From NCBI GenBank assembly GCA_963921935.1, contig OY998177.1, forward strand, positions 8,025,754 to 8,089,753: 64,000 nt of DNA. The letters run 5' to 3'. Within the stretch, counting starts at the first letter, position 1; each line of letters begins with the position of its first letter. Shown here piece by piece: positions 34,226-45,665 of this stretch. The notes below the pieces were generated by a model. The model was not told the origin of the DNA. It ran no database searches and was given only the letters and a program-made list of their open reading frames with translations. The translations under genes and the position numbers were made by a program. This DNA comes from Galeruca laticollis. Lineage: Eukaryota; Arthropoda; Insecta; Coleoptera; Chrysomelidae.

Positions 34226-35073
34226 CTTCTTCTTCTTTCTCAGCCACTTCTTATCCACTCCTGGACGTAAGCCTCTTTCATATTTCTCCATGCTGTCCTG
34301 TCCTGTGCTTGTTGAAACCATCTGTTTCCGGCCTGTCTTTTGATATCATCAAGCCATCTTCTATGTGGTCTTCCTGTGCTTCGCCTTGTTTGTCTTGGTC
34401 GCCAGTACGTTAGTTTGGTTGTCCATTTAGCTTGATCCTGCCGGGCCACATGCCCTACCCATTGCCATTTCAGCTCCGCAGTACGCTTTATTATATCCAT
34501 GACTTTAGTTCTTTGTCGGATATCTTCATTCCTTTTTCTGTCTCTGAGAGTAATTCCGAGCATCGCTCGTTCCATCGCTCTTTGCATCACTCTCAATTGG
34601 TTTGCTGTCCTCCCTGTCATTGCCATTGTTTCCAGTCCATAGGTCGCTATCGGTAGTATACAGGAATCGAAAACTTCTCGTTTAAGGTTGATCGGTATGC
34701 TGCTATTTCTGAATATATAGTTCATTTTTCCGAACCCCGCCCAGGCTAATTTTATTCTTCGTTTAATCTCAGCCGTTTGATTTTCTTTTCTTATTTTTAT
34801 TTCATGTCCCAAATATATATACTCTTCCACGTTTTCTAGTTTTGTACCATCTATATATATATATTTGTTCGTTGGTGTTACTTATTATTTTAGTCTTTGC
34901 GATGTTCATTTTTAAGCCGATCTTTTTTGAAGCATTATTAAGTTGTTCTAACATGTTGCTCAGTTCGTGCACGTCACTGCTCATCAGTACAATGTCGTCA
35001 GCAAACCGAAGATGGTGTAGATAGGAGCCGTCGATGAAAAAAAATAAAAAAATAATAAATAAATAAAAAATAA
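34226..35073 (-). mobile_element. RTE-type LINE, 5'-truncated, inserted in the 3' LTR of element B
   Basis: A minus-strand fragment whose 3' end lies at a (TTC)n run (34226-34239; GAA repeat on the coding strand) and whose 5' end is an AT-rich filler at 35037-35073. The 10-bp duplication AAGTGAATAT on both sides and exact continuation of the LTR show it as an insertion. Confidence 0.85.
34240..35040 (-). pseudogene. Reverse transcriptase C-terminal part of RTE-type LINE
   Basis: Begins with SYLHHLRFADDIVLMS (RT active site FADD), continues with KKIGLKMNIAKTKII, and after a frameshift near 34840 with YIYLGHEIKIRKENQTAEI, LPIATYGLETMAMT, ERAMLGITLRDRKRNE and STGRPHRRWLDDIK. This series is typical of RTE-clade LINEs often annotated in insects as endonuclease-reverse transcriptase. 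The frame reaches a natural end (EWIRSG) near 34240, so only the 3' third of ORF2 is here. Confidence 0.85.
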
Positions 35074-35217
35074 AAGTGAATATACTGTGTATATAATATA
35101 AATTAGTGAATAGTGAAGTGAATAAATAAATTAAGTAAGTGAACCTACCGTATGTATGCATTTATCCCACACGTTGAAATAAAAACTTTTAAATAAGTAA
35201 GAAAAACATTACAGTAT

Positions 35218-37718
35218 AAACATAGCAATTAGTTTCTTCAATTATTGAATATAATTCGTCAGTAACCCTCAATCTACAATTATTCCTGCCACACAATCTC
35301 GAAAAATATTAGTAATCTATCTAATATCTATACTTATTTTTGACCTACAAAATAACATTAATTAATACAATGTAACAATACAAATATATCACTTGTCTAG
35401 AAATATAGTCTATTACTCGTAGAATTGAAAACACGTGCAACCAAATGCTCGCGTTCTGAATTTTCCAAACATATCGATTCTTTTCCATTTTAACATTATT
35501 ACATAGTTTACTATTTTATACGACTATTATAGAATTTCTATATTGCGACGTAGTTTTTGATTATGGAATTCTAGACCTAGGTCAAAAATATTCATTCTTG
35601 CAATTGGTATGGAATGAATACTTGCGGCGCCCTGTAAATGTCACGGTTCATTTGACAGAAAGAGACGTGCTCCGTTTTCTACATCAGCTGCACTACGCAG
35701 AGTAGAAGTAGTGCAGAAATTCTAAAATGCTTAAAACATATTCTGAAGTGAACGTAAAAATGACTGATATGTTGTTGAGTATTAATTGTTTGAGCCAGAA
35801 GTGCAGTATAAATGTACTTTGTAGCATTTACTGAGAAAAAAAAGAAGAAACGGAAAACCCTATCTAGCAACATTGTCAACTGTCAAAAATGTCACGGGTG
35901 GACTACAAAATTCTACACTCGTAGAACCGTTTCGTTCGCCTACGTATCGTTAAACAAATATTTCTACTTGTGTAGAATTTTGTTGATTCCATCCTTGATA
36001 TATACTATTCTGACATTGATACGCAGAAGCTTTTATTTGCTTGCAATAAGCAAAAAGTTTTGTCAAACAAATATGACCTTTCTAATGAAACGCTTCGTAT
36101 TCACAGTTCTAGTGCGACTTTCTCATGTGCTACAGTTGTATGTGACAACAAAGAAACTTATTGAGTATGTTCAGTGCAAATAATTATTCGCACCCAGATA
36201 CATGTTTTCAATAGTGTTACCTTGAAAACATGTTTCTATCAGTCTGAATATAGGTACCATAATATCACATTCGATCTCATCCTGCATCAGCATAACATTT
36301 CTTCACTTATACCCGTGGTATTATGTTAACTGCCTTATCACAGTTCATCTTATTCCAAATTAGTATGACGATCATTCACTTATACTCGTAGTATTATGTT
36401 AAGGAAACTGATTCGACCTAGTGACTCAATTCCAAGCAGCTTTCATTGAATACACTGTCAAAAGAAAATCAATGGATTCGCGGGAATGTAACGTGAATAT
36501 AGGGGGTGCATTTTCAATACCAGGATTCTCACGTTATTAAACTAGCAGGAAATAAACACATATTAGATTATTTTATTCGACTCCAATGCACATTTGGGAT
36601 GATCAAACAGTTGGCAAACAATATTCAAATATAAGAGTTTATTCGTAAATAAAAAATTACTGAAATATACGTAGTTTGACCGTTCTTTGACGAATTAATC
36701 TGTTTAAAATTAAATCAAAATCACGTCTTACTGTATCTTCCCCTATAAAACAATCTGATGTTCTTTGCTTCTTGAAAATTCTGTTTATAACAATAGAATT
36801 TTGAGAATTCTAGGAAAATTTTTGGGAAAAAATGCAAATTTCCAATTTTTTCTGTTTTCCTTGTTTTTTCCTATATAAATAAGAATATTTTTCCAACAGT
36901 TGGAAAACAGACGTGAAAATAAAAAAATTAGCCCCATCAGAAATTCCTAGGTCAATTTTTTACTGTAAAACTCCATTTCGTAGACAGGGAGACTGCTTGT
37001 TATACATTGATATCAATTTTTTTAGTTGTCTGGAATTAGCAACTAAAATAATATTAACATTTTTTTGTACAAGCTACTAATTACAGAGTTTATGTAATCA
37101 TATTGAAGTTGTTATTTTCATTACATCTTAACTTAATTTAAGAAATTTATGAAAATTACACTATATTGATCGTTTTTTAAATATACGACATTAAAATCAT
37201 CATGATCGTTAGCCACTTTCGCCACACGATAGTTCAAATACTTTTTGGCTATTCTTATTGTAATAAAATTTTCGTCAATAACATTTTCATTTTCCAATTG
37301 TTCTTCTGGTTGCTGAGTTTCTATTTCATCCTATATACAAGTCTCATCTGAATTAGATAGAACATCTAATAATTTATCAAAATCGGAAAAATCAGATCTG
37401 ACAGACTGATTGATTGTCTGAAAATACGTTTTTCTACTTCCGTTACTAAAACCGCATTTTCAACACGGGTTTGACATGCACAAAACGACTCTTTAAACAC
37501 TAGTGCTTGGAATGCGAAAAGTCACATCTCGTTTATCTTTTGTTTTTTAAACGTCAAATCAAGTGTATCGTTTGTATGTTAAATTTCATGTTCCGTGATA
37601 ATTTTGTTGTTCTGTGTCATTTGATTTCTCAGTCATCCGTCAGCCATCTTCCGTAATGTTATGAATATAATTAAAATTTAATAAAAAATTTCCTTTCTGC
37701 GGGCGAAGAAAAAGTATA
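35218..37718. other. No gene recognised
   Basis: AT-rich. A frame at 35812-36183 (123 codons, Lys-rich start) has no recognisable features. A hairpin with 18-base arms (AATTCTACACTCGTAGAA) lies at about 35910-35985. A 30-base phrase with CACTTATACYCGTRGTATTA occurs at 36302 and again at 36375. Confidence 0.4.
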
Positions 37719-37842
37719 GTAAGCACCTCGTGTTAAAAACGTCTTTAGTCACTCGGTTCACAAGGCACTCGTTCCGCTTTGCTCCACTCGTGCCTAGTAC
37801 AACTCGTGACTAAAGAAACCTTTTTGACACTTGGTACTTAAC
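37719..37842. repeat. Hairpin element (small MITE-like inverted repeat)
   Basis: The two halves are inverted copies: GTAAGCACCTCGTGTTAAAA and TTTAGTCACTCG on the left pair with the inverse of CGTGACTAAAGAAACC and GACACTTGGTACTTAAC on the right. The centre GGCACTCGTTCCGCTTTGCT... is itself a small hairpin. It is less AT-rich than its surroundings. Confidence 0.7.
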
Positions 37843-37899
37843 AACTTCGACTTATTTTTTTATTCTCCTTTCTTTCCTGATTCTAAATTCTGTTTTGCG

Positions 37900-39285
37900 C
37901 CACTTTCGTCTCTCTCAGAAGTATCACCCTTTGGGTTTACCTTTTCTTGCCTGCGACTTGGGAAATTGTTTTAGTACTTCTGGCGTTATAGTTTCTATTG
38001 AATTACTGAGAACCACCTCACCGCAAGTCGAGACGGATGTTGAAGGGTTAACATTTTGCTTCTCCAAGGTGTCTTTGAAAGGACGATCAGTTACATTTGA
38101 AGTCATCGAATATATTCTTGTTCAGTAGCACAATTTTTGATACTTTAAGCTCATTTATTAAATTTTCGGTGCAAAACTCAGCGGGTACACATATACCACC
38201 ATTTCAGCAATCTCATGAATGTTTAAGGGTTTTTCACAATTACCAGGAGTTATTGTAGTAAGTTGTAGATGTACCGAACAATGTCCTATCAAGCGGTTGC
38301 ATTTTATGACTAGTATGGGGATGAAACGTAAGTAAAATCATTTCAACGTGTTTGCCTCTAATAATAGCAGGTATGGTTATGTGACTCTTGTGGTTATCCA
38401 GTACTAGAATTACATTATCTTCAATAGTCATCTTAACGAGACTGACAAAATATTCCAAACTTTTTGAAAATAAAACTTTGTTTGACCAACCTGAGGGTGC
38501 GGCCGCGCCAAATACTACTGGAGGCGCTCCTTTCATCTTGTGGTCTTTAAAGTTTACTCGAGGCAATATGAGCATCGGGGGTAGCCTGTTTCCAGTGGCA
38601 TTTACTGCAGCAATTAGCATCATATTACTCCACGTTATCCCGAGGTCGTGCTACCAATTTGCTTAACTCCTTTTGTAGCAATCACTTTGGGTAGGTTATG
38701 AAATGTACTACTTCCCGTTTCATCACAACTCACATATTCTGGCATCGGGGAATAGTTGTCTTTTTGAAATGTTCTTATAATTTTCAAAAATCGTTGCCAC
38801 AGTAATTTTGTTGAAGCCTACAGACCTGGTAAGAGTAGTGGCTTCTGGTTTACGCAAAGATAATGGTTGGCTATGTTTTGCGAAATCCTATCAACCACGA
38901 TTTTCTAGCTTGATTATTTTCATCTCTTGTATCTGGATACTTTCTATTGTTTGCTTTGGCATACTGATATGCCAATGATCGAAGTTCAGACATGGTTAAA
39001 CCATAATGTAGCCGAGCAGTTTTTTGTAGACAGGCAACGAGCTGTAGTTCTCCGTCTTGGGAAAACACTCTCTGAATATCATGAGAAACACTATACTCTA
39101 ATGCATATTTACTAGAATTATGAAATTTTTCATATGTCGCAATAGCGTAGTTCTTGAAATGTTATCATCCTTGGCTGCTTGCTAACTAATACATTATTAT
39201 GCAAAATGTCTCTAACCGCAGCTTCTAACTCATTTTCATCAATATGTGGTGTCCTAACTACTATTTTCTAGCCAGGCATTTTTCT
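37900..39285 (-). pseudogene. pogo/Tigger-type transposase (CENP-B-like), heavily broken
   Basis: Minus-strand pieces in order: an N-terminal helix-turn-helix (LEAAVRDILHNNVLVSK then TTLLRHMKNF) from about 39285; a CENP-B-type HTH (39068-38871, LTMSELRSLAYQYAKANN); the catalytic region with EYVSCDETGSSTFHN (first Asp), VILVLDNHKSH (second) and MQPLDRTLFG (third); and a C-terminal PEVLKQFPKSQARKGKPKG. Each piece is in a different frame with many stops. DDE-family transposases of this kind gave rise to jerky and CENP-B. The element ends were not found. Confidence 0.85.
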
Positions 39286-39542
39286 GAAACGATTTTACAA
39301 TGTTCGAAAAGTTGGAGTGTAACTACAATTTATTGTATTGTAACATAGAATAATAGAAAAAGTCAGAAAAAGAGTAATAGAGACAGTATTAAGTGCGACC
39401 TTACCAGTGATATATTTACAGATTCCATGAGGGTCCTAAAATGTATGCTAGGTCCCCAGAAGGAAACACAAATAATAGCAGCAATTACATTGGTCTACTT
39501 AATTGTCTGACACGAATCTTTCCTTATACAATTCGTGCAAAA
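39286..39542. other. No gene recognised; upstream flank of pogo relic
   Basis: AT-rich sequence with no visible coding. Confidence 0.35.
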
Positions 39543-39735
39543 TTGCACGAATTGCTCTCGCATCCTCCATATTCTCCAGATTTGGCCATCAAACTTGTTA
39601 ACAATGCTCCTTAGAAGAAGATGGTCTCAAATGAGGACTTGTTCGCCGGAAACTTGATTGGACTTTTCCGAGATCAGAGATGGATCGTTTTTCTATAAAC
39701 GTATGAAAATTTTAAAGAATTAGTGTAACAATTTC
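39543..39735 (+). pseudogene. Relic of mariner transposase C-terminus
   Basis: Conceptual translation reads LSHPPYSPDLAIK, followed by KKMVSNEDLFAGN and GLFRDQRW...YENFKELV. That is the pattern of the last catalytic motif and tail of mariner transposases (HPPYSPDLAPSDYHLF and beyond), with a gap and stops. The rest of the element is not recognisable. Unrelated to the better copy at 32772 as far as I can tell. Confidence 0.5.
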
Positions 39736-41595
39736 ACAGTAGATTGTTGTTGTATGAAAGTGTGTTTCCTTCATTAGATGGCGAACTCATTATTCGATGT
39801 GCTCAAATTTCACTATTACTCTATTTGCTTCATTCTTGAAATAATATTCGTATGAACTTAAAATAGTTACAGTTTTTTGTAAATTTACTAGGCTCTCGAT
39901 AACTCTTATTAAGAAGGGTGTATTCCATTAGTCGCCCAAAATAGCAAAAGCATTTCCACATTCCATATTCTATACTGTCAGTTTTGAGTACAAGTTCACT
40001 CTACTCTCAATAATGATGATCATTTTCTTCTTATACGAATAAAATTCTAATTTTTTTACGTACTAAATCCTCTAACAGATGCTGTCAGTATGATTTCGGC
40101 GATGTACAATTTCCCGTCTGTCTTTAGAATTTAAGGCAACAAAGACGAACGGTATGGGAGTCGTTGGCGTTGCTTTAACACAAGTTGCCGGTGAAGTGTG
40201 TAATTAATCCTAAAATGCAGGTAATTTATGCCGGGAATGTTTCTCGCACCCGTCGTCGAACTAATTTACGACGCGTCAACACACCTAGAGACCGACGGAC
40301 ACACAACTAAACAAGGAAAATGGTGAAAGTACTGGGTTACAGTAACGTGTTGACTGTTTTTGACAGTTTACGATGACACCTGTAGGGAAAACTTGATTGA
40401 ATAATGTCTTATCAGTGCGATCTTGGGTATGTGAAGTTGAAAACTCTTCCATCAAATTACTTTATTAATTGATAGTGTTTTATCCAAAGTTAATTATTCA
40501 TTCTGTATTATGTATAGTCAACTATTCGGACATTTTTTATTGAAATTTAAGTTTTTTCTGAACTCAATTTGTCTCTTGTATTATTTAGGTATAGAAATTG
40601 TAATTATTTCATCGAGCAAGTTTATATATTCGGAAGTATAGGAGTGATATGTGGCAGTTCACTTTGTTGACCTAATTATTATCCTACCAATGAAATATTT
40701 TATTAATAATGTATTGTCCACATTGTGAACGAAATAGATGGTATATTGAGAAGTGCCACAAATGTGTTTGATATAATTTTCACAGCACGATTTCTGTGGA
40801 ACTCTTCAGGTAATTGGTAATATTTTCAGATATTAGTGATGGAATTATTTTCAAATATACTCATCATAAAGATTCGTTTTATTTGCTTTTGTAGAAGACT
40901 GTAGAATAGTGACATTTTGTTGATTAACCAGAGCTTCGTTACACTCACAAACTTTTTTGCTGCATTCACATCAAAATTTGAGATACCCTTTTCTCAAATA
41001 TTCCTCTGTAAAAATATAATGAACTTTTTGAATCGACTGATGTAACTGAATATTATTAAACTATGTCCACATCAAATTCAAGACGACCGTTTTTTGTTTC
41101 TCTTGTAATGTAACCGATGTAAGTTAAGAAATATCGGTTCATCTTCTTGGATTAATGTGAATTAGTATTCAGTTCTCGAGAAACTGATTCATTTGTTCGA
41201 TGGTCCGCTCAGGGTATCTGTAGTAGGCGTCTGTATACCCTCATTTCGAAGGAATGTCTATGTTTTGGATCTATAAATGGCCATTGGTATTACCAGTGAG
41301 TTCAATAGCCTTAATTCAGTGCTGGTAAGAGCTGAGTATTTCAAGATGTTTCTTAAGTTTGTTACGACTCTTGAAATACTGGATGTATAAAAATTGGAGA
41401 CAAAAATGCGAATTATATGAAAATGTGTGTTTATCCAACTGCAAATTATGCAAAATCGTCAAAATAAAGTAAAAAAAGGCCCTATGTCAAACAAAACTTG
41501 CTTGTACTGAGAGGTAAAGAAATAACGTCTGGATAGTAGGGATCGGGAGACTTGAGACCAGCCCCTCCACTCCAAATTTAGGCCACGCCCCTCGT
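39736..41595. other. No gene recognised
   Basis: AT-rich intergenic sequence. A less AT-rich block at 40130-40320 is not coding by eye. Confidence 0.4.
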
Positions 41596-41735
41596 CTCTG
41601 ATTGGTCAATGTCTTCGTCTCTGATTGGCCTGCTTCCTCATGTCTGATTGGCCAGCGTCCTCGTCTCTGATTGGCCAGCCATATTTAGGCCACGCCCTCT
41701 CCCTTGTCTCTGATTGATCAGCGTACGTCGTAATG
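41596..41735. repeat. Short tandem repeat, about 23-bp unit, with ATTGGCC
   Basis: Five or so degenerate units of GTCTCTGATTGGCCAGCGTC. Each contains ATTGGYC, and one stretch reads TTAGGCCACGCC before and after. GC content is well above the neighbourhood. Confidence 0.85.
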
Positions 41736-42105
41736 CCGTATACAGGGTATGGCGTAACGCCGTATACGGAGTACGTCATATACGGGGTACGACGTATTGC
41801 CGTGTAGAGGATATGATGTAACGACCTACAACGTAACGACGTGTACGGGGTATCACGTAACGAAGTATACAGGGTACGAGGCGTACGGGGTACGACTTAT
41901 ACGGGATACGACGTAATAACGTATACGGGGTACGTCGTAATGCCGTAAACAGGGTATGACGTAACGACGTATACAGGGTACGACGTAATGCCGTATACGG
42001 CGTACGACGTAACAACGTGTACGTGGTACGATGTAATGACGTATGCGAGATACGACGTAACGACGTCTACGGAATACGAGGTATTAACGTCTACGGGATA
42101 AGACA
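41720..42105. repeat. CpG-rich minisatellite, 24-bp unit
   Basis: About 15 degenerate copies of a unit like GTAACGACGTATACGGGGTA followed by CGAC. Between 41950 and 42100 the units are exactly 24 bases apart. Because 24 is a multiple of three and the unit lacks stops in some frames, it creates open frames on the minus strand that encode the repeat VVTSYPVY; I do not consider them genes. Confidence 0.9.
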
Positions 42106-42111
42106 TATATA

Positions 42112-42690
42112 TCGTGTCCACCATAATGTTCGCTACATATGGGAAATATTTTTAGTCGTAGTATATATAATTTAATAAATTCGATCGATCCTGCATGCAA
42201 GATAACCTGAAAAAACATTTTGACATCAGTCACGTGGCCACTGTCATGGCGGGAAATTCCAAAAATTGGATGTGAAAATGCGAAAAGTGGGGTTAAATGA
42301 CAAAATATCGAAAAAAGTTATTTGGAAAACTGATCGGAATGATATTTTGGGGCCAAATAATGTGGAGCAATAGAAACCAAAAATACAATAATCCGTATTT
42401 TTCGCCATGGCCCTCTTCTGAAATGATATTGCACCGATTTCATTGTTGAAGTAATTCGGGTAACGCAGAGTTTAATGTGAAAGGGTAAAACAATTCAGAA
42501 GTATTGATTTAAGTCATTCCTAGATAATAAAATGAAAATATTCGTTGAGCGCATGAAACTTTTCTGTAGCAATGCCTTGTATCTTGTCAGTTCATGCGGT
42601 TTCAAATAAATTTATTGTGACATTACAATTGAAAAGAGCCGTTGTTAATGTTTTTATGTAATATTTCATCAAAGTTTCAAAACATTGACT
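42112..42690 (+). repeat. Left inverted-repeat arm of Tc-type element copy 1
   Basis: Pairs with 44095-44655 inverted, with numerous substitutions and small gaps. Confidence 0.75.
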
Positions 42691-43000
42691 ACTTACAGTA
42701 ATAATAATTATTAAATTATTATTTAATAATAAGCGTAAAATTTCCTTTTTGAAATAACATTGACAAAAACCCAATGCACTAACATTATTACAAGATAATT
42801 AACTATCTTTATAATGTCTGCGTACGCCCATTTTTCTCGAGCAATTTTGCCGCAATACAAAATTTTAAATTAACTAAGCGGGCTTTCAAATCATAAATGG
42901 ATACTCATGTATCATTGTGACATTTGATCCGTAATTTTCGGTTTTCGTTAAGTCTACTTACTTCTATTTACACATTCTGTAAAGATATTTTCACTCAAAA

Positions 43001-43966
43001 TGCCTTCTATACTGTCACGTGAAGAAAAGATACAGTTCGTTCTAATTTGCGTAGAAAATTCGAAATGCTCAGGAGAAGCTGCTAATATTTTTAGAAACGA
43101 TATCTTGGCCAAAACGTCCATTTTACACCTGTGGCAAGATTATTAAAGACGTTTGAGGAAACTGGTTCAGTTGAAAACAAATTTAAAGTGCCTCATGAAA
43201 AAACTGTGGTTAATGAAGTAAATAGTCTGGAACTGCTTTTGAACGTTGCAGAAAATCCTGAAGTATCCATAGCTCAAGTTTATCAAAACATTAATATTTC
43301 TTCAACTCCTATTGGCCGTATTTTGAAAAGTTTCACCCGTACAAGCCTAAATAATTTAGTCAACTTCTGAAGGATAGATATTATGACGCCCGGTTTGATT
43401 TTTGCGCTCGGTATCAAGGAATGATAGAAGATAATCCAAATTTGACAGAAAATGGAACAGTAAGCTCACAAAACTTGTCGTTGTTGAGCAGACACAAACC
43501 CCTATTTTTGTATAGCAAATAAAGACCAATACAGATTCAAGGTTAATGTATGGTGCGGAATTTGGAATTGTCAAATTATTAGTCCATTTTTCTTTAGAGA
43601 AAACGTTAATTCCAGACTTATTTAGATATGTTGTTAAGCGAATTAACCCAATTTTTGGATGGTATCCCACTGGCAAAGCGAGCCAATCTGTATTTTCAAC
43701 AGGACGGTGCATCAATTCCTTCAACTCGAGAAGTGAGAGGATGGTTAGATAACGGATTTGGTGAGCATTCGGTAAATAATTGGCCCTCTGGACTTTTTCT
43801 TGAGGGTTTATCGAGAAAGACCCATCTGAGACGTCGCACATTTAGAACAATGCATAAGGGATTGCGTATATGATATTAAATAAGGTACGCTCCGAAATGT
43901 TCAAAGAGAAATGAATTTCAGGATGGTGAAATGTATGGAACGAGATGGAGGGCATGTAGAATTTTG
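43001..43966 (+). pseudogene. DUF4817-type Tc transposase, decayed (copy 1)
   Basis: Begins MPSILSREEKIQFVLICVEN, a helix-turn-helix of the kind called DUF4817, then VARLLKTFEETGSVENKFKV, VAENPEVSIAQVYQNINIS and, in another frame, FHPYKP. The catalytic part shows FKVNVWCGIW and NLYFQQDGA (second Asp). The first catalytic Asp is lost in a small deletion before ENGTVSSQN, and the third region survives only as LDFFLRVYRE. The tail LRNVQREMNF...GGHVEF is present near 43880-43965. At least five frameshifts or stops. It cannot make an active enzyme. Confidence 0.8.
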
Positions 43967-44094
43967 AATTTGTGTTTTGAGATAATAAGTTCTTTATTAC
44001 TATTGAGTTAGTGGTTGATCTGTTAAATATTGTTCAAAAAATAGTAATAAGTTGGTCAACTAATTCAATTTATTATTATTATTATGAGAAGGTA

Positions 44095-44655
44095 ACGAGT
44101 TTTAATATTTCAATGAAATTTTTCTTCAAAATATCAAAAACGGTTCTTTTCAATTGTGGTATCAGTACTAAATTATTTTAGACTTCACAAATTGACAAGA
44201 TACAGGGTATTGCTACAGAAAAGTTCTACTTAATTCTCTAGGAACGATTTCAATAATTAATATTGAATAGTTTTACATTTATACATTACATATTGTGTTA
44301 CTTGAAGTCTTTCAACGATGAAATTGGTGCAATATAATTTCAGAAGACCGCAATAGGGAAAAATATGAAATTTCTTATTTTTTGTTGTTTTTGCTTCAAA
44401 TTTCGTACTTACTCCAAAAAATATCATTCTAATCACATTGTCCAAATAACTTTTTTCGATATTTTGACATCTAACCCCAGTTTTTGCATTTTCCCATCGA
44501 ATTTTTCTAATTTGCGGCCATAACAGTATTCACGTGACTTATGTTAAAATGTTATTTTAGGTTATCGACTATGCAGGATCGATCGCATATACTAAATTTT
44601 CCTATATACAACTAAAAATTTTTCCCATATGTAGCGAGCATTATGGTGAACACTG
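44095..44655 (-). repeat. Right inverted-repeat arm of Tc-type element copy 1
   Basis: Inverse partner of 42112-42690. Its inner part contains a small frame that is not a gene. Confidence 0.75.
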
Positions 44656-44657
44656 TA

Positions 44658-45665
44658 TGATGTAATCGGAATAAAGTTTATATCAAAGATTATCTGTTAT
44701 CGTTGTTGTATTGGATAACCGGCATAAATGTGTTATACAGGGTGTAGTCGGAATAAAGTTCATATCAAAGGGTACGAAATAATATTGGTTCGAATGGAAG
44801 CGAAAGGAAGACACATTTGGTTAAAATAAAAAAAATATGTATTTAACGTAAATATCCTGTTATACAACATATTATTTTAGCTGAGTATAGACGTCGAATT
44901 GATTGATTATAATAAAAACAGAACACTTGAATAAGTATGGCACCTTTTATGAAGGTAAAAGAAGGACTATGAAGCAAATCAAAAATCTACAGATGGTCGA
45001 CAAATCTAATACTGGAAGAGACAGAAAAATTGAACAAACTTGGAATAATCTCGCAATAACCTGGGTACGTGAAGAACTAAAGCAGGAGCAAAAAGAGGAA
45101 CAGGATGTTTCAAGGGTCATAGATTATATCTTTAGAACTTTTCTACAAACATTATATACTATATGAAGAATTCAGTCTACAATCCTTCTTCGTAATGATC
45201 AACATAACCAACATCAGCATAAAAGACGATCTTATTAATGTATTTGCAGTGACTTGTGTGTTATAGCGTGATGTATTTTATTTATAATATTAGTTGAATT
45301 TTATTGAAAATTGTTAAGCGAAAATTTGATACGTCATGTAATATAACAACAACTTTTGAGTACAGGGGTGTTTAGTAAAAAACATTTTCCTTAAAATGAT
45401 TTATTAAAAATATTTATAATAATATTGTATTTATAAACCATTGTTCGAGGCGCTCTACAATTTTATAAACATTTGGTAGAAATGTCAAGCTAAAAACACA
45501 TACGATGTAGTCATCGTCGTAGTAAAGATCATGTCAAAGATTATCTGTTATTATTATTGTTGTATTGGATAAACGACATAAAAGTGTTATTCAGGGTGTA
45601 GTCGTCGTGATAAAGTTCATATCAATGAACGCATTAGCTGTTATTGTTGTTGTTATTCGATATTC
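44658..45665. repeat. Dispersed short repeat units, AT-rich region without a gene
   Basis: A unit of about 90 bases with GTAGTCGGAATAAAGTTCAT, ATCAAAGATTATCTGTTATC and TGTTATACAGGGTGTAGTCG occurs at 44658-44790 and again, in divergent form, at 45505-45665. Between them is a 87-codon frame at 44903-45166 (basic, Glu/Lys-rich) that I do not recognise. Confidence 0.55.

Larger units (their letters stand above)
28545..35213 (+). mobile_element. Ty3/gypsy LTR retrotransposon B, internally deleted, with nested insertions
   Basis: 5' LTR 28545-29018, primer-binding site 29020-29035, a broken gag, a broken integrase, a polypurine run and a 3' LTR in three pieces (32553-32771, 34106-34225, 35074-35213). 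The element is bounded by a 4-bp GTAT duplication. A mariner and an RTE-type LINE interrupt the 3' LTR. Between gag and the integrase linker the protease, RT and RNase H are missing, so this copy could move only with enzymes from another element. A related copy lies at 63005-64000. Confidence 0.9.
32553..35213 (+). repeat. 3' LTR of element B, in three pieces
   Basis: Pieces 32553-32771, 34106-34225 and 35074-35213 line up in order with the 5' LTR. About 14 bases are missing at the start (TGTTACGAAATAG). The gaps are the mariner at 32772-34105 and the LINE fragment at 34226-35073. The sequence CCCTGAATCCGACTCTGTCT here is closer to the copy at 63005 than to the 5' LTR. Confidence 0.88.
42112..44655 (+). 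mobile_element. Tc-type DNA transposon with very long inverted repeats (copy 1)
   Basis: TA-flanked (42110-42111 and 44656-44657). The left arm starts TCGTGTCCACCATAATGTTC, the right arm inverted starts CAGTGTTCACCATAATGCTC. The arms can be followed for roughly 550-580 bases (left to about 42690, right from about 44095), e.g. GAAAAAAGTTATTTGGA and ACTTTTCTGTAGCAAT in both. A degraded transposase lies between them. Confidence 0.85.

Noticed and set aside
35812..36183. 123-codon open frame starting with a Lys run
   Set aside because: No recognisable domain; composition follows the AT-rich background.
41776..42124. Minus-strand open frames encoding SYPVYVVTSYPVY-like repeats
   Set aside because: They are a by-product of the 24-bp minisatellite. 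The unit is a multiple of three and free of stops in more than one frame; no start context or domain supports a gene.
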